Assembly (NCBI RefSeq): GCF_000516985.1
Contig: NW_006917098.1
Location: forward strand, 682,001-746,000
Direction: 5' to 3'
DNA: 64,000 bases
Source: Pestalotiopsis fici W106-1
Lineage: Eukaryota; Ascomycota; Sordariomycetes; Amphisphaeriales; Sporocadaceae
The position numbers and the translations under genes were made by a program. Shown here piece after piece: positions 55,520-64,000 of this stretch; position 1 is the first letter of the stretch, and each line of letters starts with the position of its first letter. A model generated the notes under the pieces. It was given only the letters and a program-made list of their open reading frames with translations, was not told the origin of the DNA and did not search any database.

Positions 55520-56320
55520 AGCTTCGCCTGTGCTAAATTGTCACAATTTGAGAATATAAAGTCAGAATTTTGGAAATAATTGGGAGATGTTGCAAGAGCC
55601 GATGCGGGAATCAACTGATTTTCTTGAATTCTTATCGATAAAGCAAGAACACAGCCAGCTCACATTAATGCATACATAGTGGGTGGGTAATGTGGGGTAT
55701 GTTTCAAGTGGATACAATACACGACTTATACTACCTAATCTTTTTGGGAATCCAAGGTTTGTGTATTCAGTACAAATGAACAGATCTTGGGTTTCAAGTT
55801 AGTTGAATAAAGTGCACAAGATCTAATTGCCTCCCACAGCCCACTGGAAATAGCCGTCAAGCCGGAGGTCCCGGGGCCTGATGCTTTTATCCGCCAGAAC
55901 GAGAGTTGTATCCATTACCTTAATCAAAGACTCAAAGTCAACTTTCCACAAACCTCAACCTAGGTAGGTATATATGTGTGCCCAGGTCCCTGATACTGAA
56001 CAGCACATGATTGGCGGAATCGCTGGCATATATATCAACATTTGAAGTAAATAAAAGGCATTTCTGTTTCTTGTCTTATATATCGATTTGTCCTTCTATG
56101 ATTTGGCAATGTATAACTATCAATTGCATCATGGGATTGAGGGCGACTATCAAAAGTAAACGTTATCTGTCTTGCATGTCAATTTACCTCAATCGAGTCG
56201 AAGCAAAAAAAAAAAAAAAAAGGCGCGCGCCCAAAGCCAAAAGATGGCGTGAGACGTGTTCGATCATCATGCGCGTCGTGTCGCGTACCGTGCTGGTACA
56301 AAATCTTGTAAGTTGTGTCT
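55520..56320. other. Intergenic region upstream of the hairpin
   Basis: No gene recognised. A short A run lies near 56206-56221. The frame at 56011-56349 has no domain. Confidence 0.4.
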
Positions 56321-56413
56321 CAGGTAATATAAATACTAGCAGAACGTGAAGACTTATCTTTTATCTCAGGACCTGTCTCAGGACCTGAGTTCTGCTAGTA
56401 TTTATATCACCTG
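56321..56413. repeat. Long imperfect hairpin just upstream of the 56468 start codon
   Basis: Left arm 56321-56345 (CAGGTAATATAAATACTAGC...) pairs with right arm 56389-56413 in 24 of 25 positions, around a 43-base loop. The loop holds a 12-bp direct repeat TCTCAGGACCTG twice (about 56364-56387). It lies 54 bases before the ATG at 56468, so it may be in the 5' UTR or be a small foldback element. Confidence 0.7.
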
Positions 56414-56467
56414 ACAAGTTATATTTTATTCCTTATCGTGCATTCTCTAACCACTGGCCGAACCATC

Positions 56468-57706
56468 ATGGCTAGTACAGCGAGGATCGATCCTGCTTTG
56501 TTGAGCCCCAATGACACGTTTGTGTTCGAGTTCGATTATGACGCGCCACCAATGCGTCCCGAGCAGCGTGAGGTGTGCATTCAGTGGCTTCGGTCTATCC
56601 ACTTTCTCGAACCTGGCGGCCGCAACGAGATTAATTGGCGAGTCATTAAAGAGAAGTGGATTCAGTTCTCACAAGAACGATCCAAGAGTGTACACCTCCG
56701 ACGCTGGCAAGAAATGTTCTGGCCCTGGATAGACGGCCTTGAAGGACTTTCCGAACGATGGCCTGCGGCGGCGCGGACCCTCTTGAACCAATGTGCGGAT
56801 GGCCCAGATGCCAAGGCCTTTGAATCTTTCGGTGCCCGATGGCACGTGGAACCAAGACGGCGTCTGCATACGGTATGGTCAGGTCTATTCATGTTTTTGC
56901 TATACAATCATCCCTGGGGTGGAACAAGAGAGCTTTTCGACATGGGCTTATATGCCCCCATAGATGAGGACTGTGAAGTTTCAAGCCAGGATTCATTGAT
57001 CCTACCAGGAGATGACTCGAAGTTGTCCTGGGAGTTAGGCGACCTATGGATGTCTCTCATATCGCGGTATCCCCGTGCCCATGTAATGGCGGACACGCAT
57101 TCCCTCGTCATCGATGCTCTAAAGGGCGTTAGGGAAACGAAAGCGGACAACAATGCGCTGCTCTGGTGGACGGCCATCTTGGTACGGTCCGCAGTGTCGG
57201 TGTCCGACGGGAACGGCGACGACTGGATCAGCCACGGGAAGTGTCCGTTCGGGAATCTGTTGGCGCCAGACCTGGACTTGCTCAAACGAGTGGAAGCGAT
57301 ACGACACTATTGCAAAGTGATGGTGCTGGACCACGCCATGTATACATGGGCCCCCAGAAATGTAATACACGGGCTTTGCAAGGTTGAGACGCAGCTGAAT
57401 AGCCAAGACACGAGCTGGATGAACGGGATCGACGGGATCCGCCCTGACGAGCAGCAAGACCAGATCAACACGGATTCGGCGGCATGGGAAGATGTGCTAT
57501 CGCACTTGAACCAAGTAGGGGGAAGGCTACTTGGAGGCAAGAAAGGTACAGCAATGTATGAGATCAATCGTCTATACCGAGGGTTACGAGACTGTGTCAG
57601 GGAAGACACGGAAAAGACGGCAGGAGAAGGCGCACAGGGCCATGTCTTGGATAAAGTCAAAGAAGAGCACAAGGAGGAATCAAATCAAAGGAAAGAGTCA
57701 AAATAG
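56468..57706 (+). CDS. Fungal protein of unknown function (412 aa)
   Basis: Intronless frame of 412 residues from the first in-frame ATG at 56468 (MASTARIDPALLSPNDTFVF). Soluble, with many Trp: CIQWLRSIHFLEPGGRNEIN, RWQEMFWPWIDGLEGLSERW, LHTVWSGLFMFLLYNHPWGG. The segment GGTRELFDMGLYAPIDEDCE and WTAILVRSAVSVSDGNGDDW suggest a folded domain. The C-terminus becomes charged and helical (DKVKEEHKEESNQRKESK). No recognised catalytic motif or signal peptide; FMFLLYNHP is too short for a membrane helix. Base composition resembles the conserved genes beside it. A hairpin lies directly upstream. I do not recognise a function. Confidence 0.65.
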   Translation: MASTARIDPALLSPNDTFVFEFDYDAPPMRPEQREVCIQWLRSIHFLEPGGRNEINWRVIKEKWIQFSQERSKSVHLRRWQEMFWPWIDGLEGLSERWPAAARTLLNQCADGPDAKAFESFGARWHVEPRRRLHTVWSGLFMFLLYNHPWGGTRELFDMGLYAPIDEDCEVSSQDSLILPGDDSKLSWELGDLWMSLISRYPRAHVMADTHSLVIDALKGVRETKADNNALLWWTAILVRSAVSVSDGNGDDWISHGKCPFGNLLAPDLDLLKRVEAIRHYCKVMVLDHAMYTWAPRNVIHGLCKVETQLNSQDTSWMNGIDGIRPDEQQDQINTDSAAWEDVLSHLNQVGGRLLGGKKGTAMYEINRLYRGLRDCVREDTEKTAGEGAQGHVLDKVKEEHKEESNQRKESK

Positions 57707-58455
57707 AAGAGTAGACCAACCACGAGATCCGGTCCAAATCGTCGACGGCGCCTTTGCCTCGAACTCTTGGATCATGGAGACGTGAGGGATGATGGTGCAG
57801 TCGGGTCACCTAATCAGGGTTCTGAGTCTAATGCGTTGACATAAGTCTGATTTCTTTCTTCCTCCTCCTCTTTTGTGGTATCTTTTAGTCAGCATCTTAT
57901 ATACCTCTTTTGCGCACCAACACGAAACAACCACGTAGAACAAAAAGTAACCTGGAAATTGTCTGAGCATGCAAATATCTAGAGGTTATGGGTGTTTGGC
58001 TATTCAGTGACAATCAAATTTCTACCCCTAGATTCAACGGCAAAGTATCGGAGGAAGTGGTACTTTTGGCAGTGGGACGGTTCTGCTTTCATTGTGCTTC
58101 TTCCCCTCGTCGGGCTACGGAGTCACACACGCTTGTTGCGTACACACTGTTCAAGTCGATCAAATCAATAAACTTGATCGAGGCGTCTCTCGCTACCATT
58201 TACGTGGCAACGTGCACTTGGGCAAAACATTTGGTTGTGTACTTTGGTTTGGAGTCTCGATTTCAACTGGAAAATGTCTGGAATTCTCATTGTACCAAGG
58301 CAACTTGTGGTTGCTCCATAATAGTCTGACTATAGGACGTACATATACAAGTAACAAGCAGTATCGTAAAAGATCATACATTCATTCCTTTATAGAGATA
58401 AATCGATCATCGCTCCAAACATAGCACTACTAAATATGAAGATCATTCCATCAGA
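57707..58455. other. Intergenic region
   Basis: 3' flanks of two convergent genes. Frames at 57988-58424 overlap and carry no domain. No gene supported. Confidence 0.4.
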
Positions 58456-61400
58456 TCATGGCCCATACCACAAGGGCCCTTGGCCACTAGGATGGGCACT
58501 ATGTGGAGATGTATCTTGGACCTCCGCATTGTGTGCCATCTGTGTAAAAGGGATTGCCCCTTGTCCCCCGGTCATAAACATGGGCACCTGCTGTTGCGCT
58601 CCTGGAGTTTGCTGAATGGGAAAGTAACCAGATGTCTGAGAGTGCTGGAGTTGAGGGCGCCCCTGCATCATGTCTAGGTCCATGGCATCGTTTTCTATCG
58701 GTCGAAACATCTGTTCAATTGAGCTCTGGTCCATGAGGAAGTGGTTAGGCGACAGGACCGGGTCCGAGTAGCTGTCCAACATGGCTGCATCATTACCATT
58801 CCATGTTGTTCCGATTCCCGTAAAAGCGTGATAGTCTGTACCTGACCCTTGAGCACCATACATCTGGCTGTTGTAGAGATTATCAGCGGCGGCTTGCTGA
58901 AGAGGATGACTATGCGGTATCTGGCTCGGGTGTACAGGGTTCTGCGGCGGAATGACGTGTTCCATCTCATGAGGTATCGAGCCCTGTCGCTGACTTGATG
59001 AGCTGTTTGATACCTCGTCGATAGGATGCAGGTAGTCATCATTTGACAAGTGCGTGCTACCAGGGCTACACTGCTGTGCCATGCCACTTGAGTCTGGAGT
59101 CAAGCGGTCAGATGGACCCTCCAGACTGTTGTGTCTGTTCAACAAGCTGATGTCGACTGCCCCTGCCATGGTAGTTGGTCCCGGTTGGGTGCCTGGATTT
59201 GTGATGCTTTGGTTTCCACTGACCACGCCAGACTGTTGGAGCGTGCTGGCAAACTCGACCATGCCCCTATTCAGTATGACCGCGACTTGTTCATATGATA
59301 TGGGCCTAGTATTGTCCATCTCATGGAGTAGGCGGTTGGCCAAACTTGGGATATGATGATCTCGGAAATCCTTCACCAGCTTATGGAATTCGGACAAGTT
59401 GACAAACTCATCCTTGTAGGGGGTAGGGGGTCGAGGTAAACCTTGAAAGAGTGTATCCCAGATGAAATACCACTGCTCCTCGAGCGACACTTTATGGTTC
59501 GTTCGTGGTCTCAAGATCTCGTGCTGCTTGGGTGTCATGCCCTCTGGATCCCCACGCTCCCGGATTTCACATCCCTCCAAGAGATGCCGATCAAGATGAT
59601 CCTGGCTGTTGAAGCCATCGCGACAGCGAGGGCAAACTACAATCAAGTGGCAACGCTTCAAGTGCTGCTTCACATGCTTGATTTCTCTGAGTTCATAGTT
59701 GTGGCAATGCTCGTAGCTGATTGGATCTTTCTTGGCAAAGGGGCAGGCTAGGAGTACCTGCCGCTTCTGCTCCGCATCAGGACCTTGCGTTGCGTTTCGT
59801 ACCTTTCCACCTCGAGATCCACTGCCGTGACCAATTCCCTGATTTGCTTTGCTTTGGCCTGTTGCCCCTGGAGGATCATTTGCCGGAGGTGTTGGTATAG
59901 AGGAGGCGCCATCAAAGGAGCCATTCTGTCGCCCTCGAGACCCGCTGGGACGGTCTTGTACTCCACTCGCCGGATGAGATCGAATTGGCAGATTGTGAAT
60001 CCTAGGTTCAAAGGGTGAATGCTCGCCATCGTGGCTGGCATCTTCACTCTCGGAGGGCGTGTCGTATTCAGAGTCTGTACTTGATAAGGTCGAGTCAACA
60101 CTACCAGACGCCCCCTGGCCGACGCCAGAAGCGAACGAGCTACCAGCGCGGGCCAATGGCGGACGCTCGTTTGTTACATTGGGGCCGCGGTTGATACTAG
60201 AGTCATGCGGGTCTGGGTTTGGATTCCTCCTGGTTGGCACAATCGGTTCAGAAGCACCGTGATCATTGATTGGAAACCTCGAGATGTTCGGACGATCCAA
60301 AGACGCCCTCCGACTGTGCGAAGATTCTGGATCGTGGGCGGCGTCCTTTCTGAAAGCCGATGGGTCTTTGTCAGCTATTGACATGAACGTCTCATTTCCT
60401 GTTATTTGTATACCGGCAGGGAGGCCGATGACACTCGCATTGGTGATACTAGTGCGCCGCGACATGTCGTTTGAGAATATCGAAGGCGCCAGTCCGGACT
60501 CCAGTGATGTCCTGCTGGGACTGAACAAGCTCGAATTTCCGCTCTTGAGTCGGGGCTGCCACATTTTGTGAAACATGGAACTTGCCACGCTAGGTGGGCG
60601 ACTCGATCTTTGTGGCTTGGCATTGTTGCTGGCGTTGGAAGTTACAATGCTTGAAGAACTTGGAGTCGTTGCAACACCAGCTGGTCGCTGTCTAGCATTC
60701 TTGAGCGCCTCTTTGACGTTTGTGCTCCACACTCCTCCCACGTAACTGATCGCCGTCTTTCCAGTGTTGTCTGCAATGGTTGGGTCTGCTCCTTTCTTCA
60801 GCAATTGCTGGACGATATGGATCCCCTCGGCATGAGACGCAGCATACTGCACAGCCACGATCAATGGAGTCTGCCCACCAGGTCCCCTAGCATCAAGATC
60901 GAGATTTTTAGCTTTATCAAGCAGTGTCTTGACAATCTGTCGACGACCACGTTCACATGCCATGTAGAGGGGAGTCTGAGCATTGTTCTCGGCCAGATTC
61001 GCGTTGGCCTCGATTTCGAGAAGAAATGACACCATGTCCACCCAGCCAACCTCACACGCTGCATACAAAGGAGTCTTTCCAGAATGGTCCTGCTTGTCCC
61101 TTAGGCTTGGATCCTTGCTTAGATAGAATGCAGCAATCTTAGTGCCATCCTTTTTTGTCGATCGTTCTAGCGACGCATCGCGACAGTGTAGGCAACGATG
61201 GAGCACCGTCTTTCCTTCTTCGTCAATAACATCAGCTTTTGCTTTGTGCTCGAATAGGAGTTGGCTGATAGTCATGTTGCGTGTCTCGGCCGCTGTGAGG
61301 AGGAGTCGAGAGATGATATTGGCGGATGAGGGACGGGTCCGTTCCGTCCAGGCCAACATGGTTTCGATAATGTGCTTTGGTTCGTTGCGCAGGATAGCAC

Positions 61401-62169
61401 GTTCCATAGCTGGGACATCAAAAGCATGGTCGCCAAGCTCAAAGCCTTCCTTTGTGCACCAATCTCCAGCTTCGGAAATTCGACCAATAGCGATGTTTCT
61501 GAATGTTTCTTGACCACTCTTTTCGACCAGCCACTGCACCATGTCTCGAGCACGGTTGAGATCAGCCGCGGTAAAGTCATAAAGATCAGCTAGGCATTGA
61601 GCTATGGGGAACATGTGCTCAACGGGAGCCGGCTCGAGCTTCAAAAGTGTCTTCAGAGACGAGTTGAGATATTCTTGTGCCTGCACCGATTCGTCCATGT
61701 CGCTTAGCCTCATGTGCAGGAAGCCAACTTTGGCATACAGTAGACCATAAGCGAGGGTATCAATCTTGCAACGGCGAGCCTGTTGCCCAGATAGAGTTGT
61801 CAGGTCGGGGAAGAGGGACCTGTCAACGGTTTCGATGTCTTCACACAAGAGGAGAATGGCCGCCTGTCTCAGCTGGGCCTCTACTTGAGCAGCAGGGGAG
61901 ACTCCCCCAGCAGAGAGATCCCGGCGCAGGTCAATAATCTTTTTGTGGTAAGTGGCGGCATCTCGGTAGTTTCCAGCGTGCCTGGCATCTGCTAGATTCT
62001 TCTGGTGAGACTTGAGTTCGGCATATAGCCGCAAGACATCCCGGCGACCGATGGTAGATTCGCGTTCCGACGTATTCCTGGGTGTGATGGAAATCGTCGA
62101 AGCCGGTGAAGCGCAACTCTCAGTTGTGTGCCGTGGTTGATCGGCGCTCATTGTTGGTGGTAGACTCAT
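58456..62169 (-). CDS. Large ankyrin-repeat protein with C2H2-like Cys/His region
   Basis: Intronless 1237-residue protein, ATG at 62169. The N-terminal third (about 40-270) is helical and TPR-like (RLYAELKSHQKNLADARHAG, NYRDAATYHKKIIDLRRDLS). Ankyrin repeats span about 285-480 (EEGKTVLHRCLHCRDA, HSGKTPLYAACEVGWVDMVS, NAQTPLYMACERGRRQIVKT, GGQTPLIVAVQYAA). A long Ser/Pro-rich disordered part follows. A Cys/His segment at about 806-865 (CPFAKKDPISYEHCHNYELR, IKHVKQHLKRCH, CPRCRDGFNSQDHLDRHLLE) is the fungal atypical C2H2-like motif found in many uncharacterised proteins. The C-terminus is Gln/Pro/Met-rich like a transcription-activation region. Nuclear regulator or scaffold is plausible (inference). 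Confidence 0.85.
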   Translation of the reverse strand: MSLPPTMSADQPRHTTESCASPASTISITPRNTSERESTIGRRDVLRLYAELKSHQKNLADARHAGNYRDAATYHKKIIDLRRDLSAGGVSPAAQVEAQLRQAAILLLCEDIETVDRSLFPDLTTLSGQQARRCKIDTLAYGLLYAKVGFLHMRLSDMDESVQAQEYLNSSLKTLLKLEPAPVEHMFPIAQCLADLYDFTAADLNRARDMVQWLVEKSGQETFRNIAIGRISEAGDWCTKEGFELGDHAFDVPAMERAILRNEPKHIIETMLAWTERTRPSSANIISRLLLTAAETRNMTISQLLFEHKAKADVIDEEGKTVLHRCLHCRDASLERSTKKDGTKIAAFYLSKDPSLRDKQDHSGKTPLYAACEVGWVDMVSFLLEIEANANLAENNAQTPLYMACERGRRQIVKTLLDKAKNLDLDARGPGGQTPLIVAVQYAASHAEGIHIVQQLLKKGADPTIADNTGKTAISYVGGVWSTNVKEALKNARQRPAGVATTPSSSSIVTSNASNNAKPQRSSRPPSVASSMFHKMWQPRLKSGNSSLFSPSRTSLESGLAPSIFSNDMSRRTSITNASVIGLPAGIQITGNETFMSIADKDPSAFRKDAAHDPESSHSRRASLDRPNISRFPINDHGASEPIVPTRRNPNPDPHDSSINRGPNVTNERPPLARAGSSFASGVGQGASGSVDSTLSSTDSEYDTPSESEDASHDGEHSPFEPRIHNLPIRSHPASGVQDRPSGSRGRQNGSFDGASSIPTPPANDPPGATGQSKANQGIGHGSGSRGGKVRNATQGPDAEQKRQVLLACPFAKKDPISYEHCHNYELREIKHVKQHLKRCHLIVVCPRCRDGFNSQDHLDRHLLEGCEIRERGDPEGMTPKQHEILRPRTNHKVSLEEQWYFIWDTLFQGLPRPPTPYKDEFVNLSEFHKLVKDFRDHHIPSLANRLLHEMDNTRPISYEQVAVILNRGMVEFASTLQQSGVVSGNQSITNPGTQPGPTTMAGAVDISLLNRHNSLEGPSDRLTPDSSGMAQQCSPGSTHLSNDDYLHPIDEVSNSSSSQRQGSIPHEMEHVIPPQNPVHPSQIPHSHPLQQAAADNLYNSQMYGAQGSGTDYHAFTGIGTTWNGNDAAMLDSYSDPVLSPNHFLMDQSSIEQMFRPIENDAMDLDMMQGRPQLQHSQTSGYFPIQQTPGAQQQVPMFMTGGQGAIPFTQMAHNAEVQDTSPHSAHPSGQGPLWYGP

Positions 62170-64000
62170 AGTCGGTTAGTGGCCGCAGCAATAACACCCA
62201 ACTAGGCAGCTTTCGAAAAGTCAGATAATCGGGCAATCTAGCGCCGATTTCTTTTCGCAGATGCACTTTTGAGGCCGATGTTGTTGCTCTCAGGTTGATA
62301 AATTGATGCCACCGACCGATGGGTTGATTTAGAATCAATGTCGAACTCTGAGCTCTTTCTGTTGTATTTTGTCCCAATCTGATGTCAGAGCCCAACGCAA
62401 AATCGAGTCAGTCAGCTTGGGGTAAATGGTTTCGTCTGTATGGTCAGGGCGGGTGAGTTGGAGATGCCGAGCCTTCGTGCCAATGTTGGACAGACATGAA
62501 AATGGCTAACGACGGCAGCAGGCAGACAGACAGATGACACCAAACAGACAGCTAGGAAATCAAAGCAAGCAGAATATGAGAGTTTCAGTCCTGTGCGATG
62601 TAGCCAGGCCGTCTGTCTCCTCGGTTGTGTCGCGTATGTCGAAGGTCTGCGACTCGATCGAGCAAGTTGCAGAAAACGTGGTGGAAGTGGAAGAAAAGAG
62701 GCAATGGGGAACGACCGAGGAAGAAGCTCGACCCACAGGAGACCAGGGCACGCTACTGCCTACATATTGTTGCTGAGTGTCACTGGCGGGGGAGGAAGGG
62801 GGGCAATGAATCTGGGGATGGTACCAGGTAGCCAGGGCGCTACTATGGTTAGGTGGCGGGCTTCTAACTCCATTGGGCACCATCGGTAGTTTAGCCTTTG
62901 ATCTGGATCACTGAAGCCCAGCGAAGCCCTGGCTGTTGACGTCGCTGGTCTGTGTCATTGTGCAACTTCACAGCTGAACAGAGCAAACAAGGCACATTGA
63001 TTCAAAGTTGCTTGCATGAAAGATTCGGGCGGTGCAGTGACTCGGTGTCAGACAAATCGTCATTGGCCGTTGATGCTATATTGACGTAGGCAGGAAGCAA
63101 AGAAAACGACTGGTGATCTACGGATGGGCTAAACTACCTCAAAGACGCGACAGCCACCGCCCTTGGCCCACGGGAAGATTGGGCGGTGCGGTGTGGTGGC
63201 ATTCAAGCACTGACAGTTGACTAGGATTTCTCACCTACGGCATACCTCCCACAGTATCTTTTTAGGTGTTACCTAACGTTAGGCTAATAAGTGAGGACCT
63301 ACCCAGAAGGGTAATGGTAATGGCTGTGCCCCCGCTCTTGCAGAATCTGATGGTGCATGATTTGATGCGCAGAGATTGGTTCCGAAGTGATGGATTTTCA
63401 AGGGGGACTGATAGTGGACTGACCCTCTACATTTATTATTCTTTTTCTGTTATTTTGAGCTTTGGTCGGTCCTTTTCTCCGCAAAAACCGTTTGTTTGGG
63501 AGTGGCACCAACACTTGCGGTTTCCCCATGGGAGCCCCACGGTCAACATACACTGCATGTCGTACATATATTCCGTAGCTATCCCATGTTTATCACTACT
63601 ACATACAAGGTACATGGCCACACTTATCAGTAAAATACACAAAGAGGGTGCATCTGGTTTTGATTTTGTTCCTTCCTCGTTCTTGAATGTAATTTGATTT
63701 CTCTGCATGTATGTATCATCGCTTAGAGCATCGGTATTGCAAATGCAAATCGCCGGCCTTGAAGCACGCCGACCATGAGACGTTACTTCGTGTTACGACG
63801 TTGACGTTTGAGGTTATGTCCCCAGGCTCTCGGCCCTATAAGGCAAGGCATACATGGTGGTTTCGGTATCCAAATTAAGAGACCATGATGATACCTAAAG
63901 TTTACTTTGGGGACTGGGTTGATCTTTGTTGGCATAACCGGTTGGTTAGGGGGGCCCGGGTACTGGGTTGCTGGGTAGCACAAGAGCAGTGATGCTTTGA
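62170..64000. other. Right-end non-coding region
   Basis: No gene recognised. Upstream sequence of the ankyrin gene runs to about 62500. Later frames (62534-62889, 63266-63697, 63783-63983) are short, overlap on both strands and show no domain. No RNA gene seen. Confidence 0.4.

Overview
The window reads as nuclear DNA of a filamentous ascomycete. Genes carry short (46-130 nt) GT-AG introns, and the families are fungal: Zn(II)2Cys6 regulator, Dal5-type permease, HET domain, PNP-NACHT-WD40 receptor, rhamnogalacturonan acetylesterase. The gene set looks like Sordariomycetes, perhaps Hypocreales, but this is an inference. I found no tRNA, rRNA or CRISPR array. All exon joins were made by eye.

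Layout. (1) 0-11 kb is a metabolic block: an NAD(P)-binding NmrA-like protein, a Zn2Cys6 regulator, and a Dal5-type MFS transporter transcribed away from an 11-exon 5-oxoprolinase/hydantoinase. It looks like an uptake-plus-hydrolysis module for 5-oxoproline or a related cyclic amide. (2) 11.7-16.9 kb holds UTP13 (U3 snoRNP WD40 protein), a secreted rhamnogalacturonan acetylesterase and a small charged protein. (3) 17-34 kb is an AT-rich, gene-poor accessory compartment. It has two intact paralogues of the fungal STAND N-terminal (azaphilone-cluster protein L / Helo-like) family, decayed relatives of that family, a decayed HET gene, a decayed membrane-protein gene, a transmembrane collagen-like protein, a coiled-coil protein and SINE-like repeats. 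Several decayed genes have TAA or TAG where CAA or CAG is expected, as repeat-induced point mutation (RIP) produces. (4) 34-49 kb holds an oxidoreductase gene broken by one in-frame TGA, a protein with a CorA-like two-helix end, a Ser/Pro-rich hypothetical protein, a von Willebrand A protein with two CxxC pairs, a P450 fragment, and a 1537-residue PNP-NACHT-WD40 receptor with 12 very similar WD repeats. (5) 52-62 kb returns to conserved genes: COQ8, RRP36, a fungal protein of unknown function behind a hairpin, and a 1237-residue ankyrin/zinc-finger-like protein. The last 1.8 kb shows no gene.

The most unusual part is the 17-49 kb compartment between housekeeping blocks. It brings together receptor-type (PNP-NACHT-WD40), HET-type, Helo-like and membrane-anchored proteins, intact and decayed side by side. 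That is what an actively turning-over fungal self/non-self recognition and cell-death locus would look like. The intact genes with no established role (collagen-like membrane protein, vWA/CxxC protein, CorA-ended protein, stand-alone Helo-like proteins) are the candidates for undescribed components.
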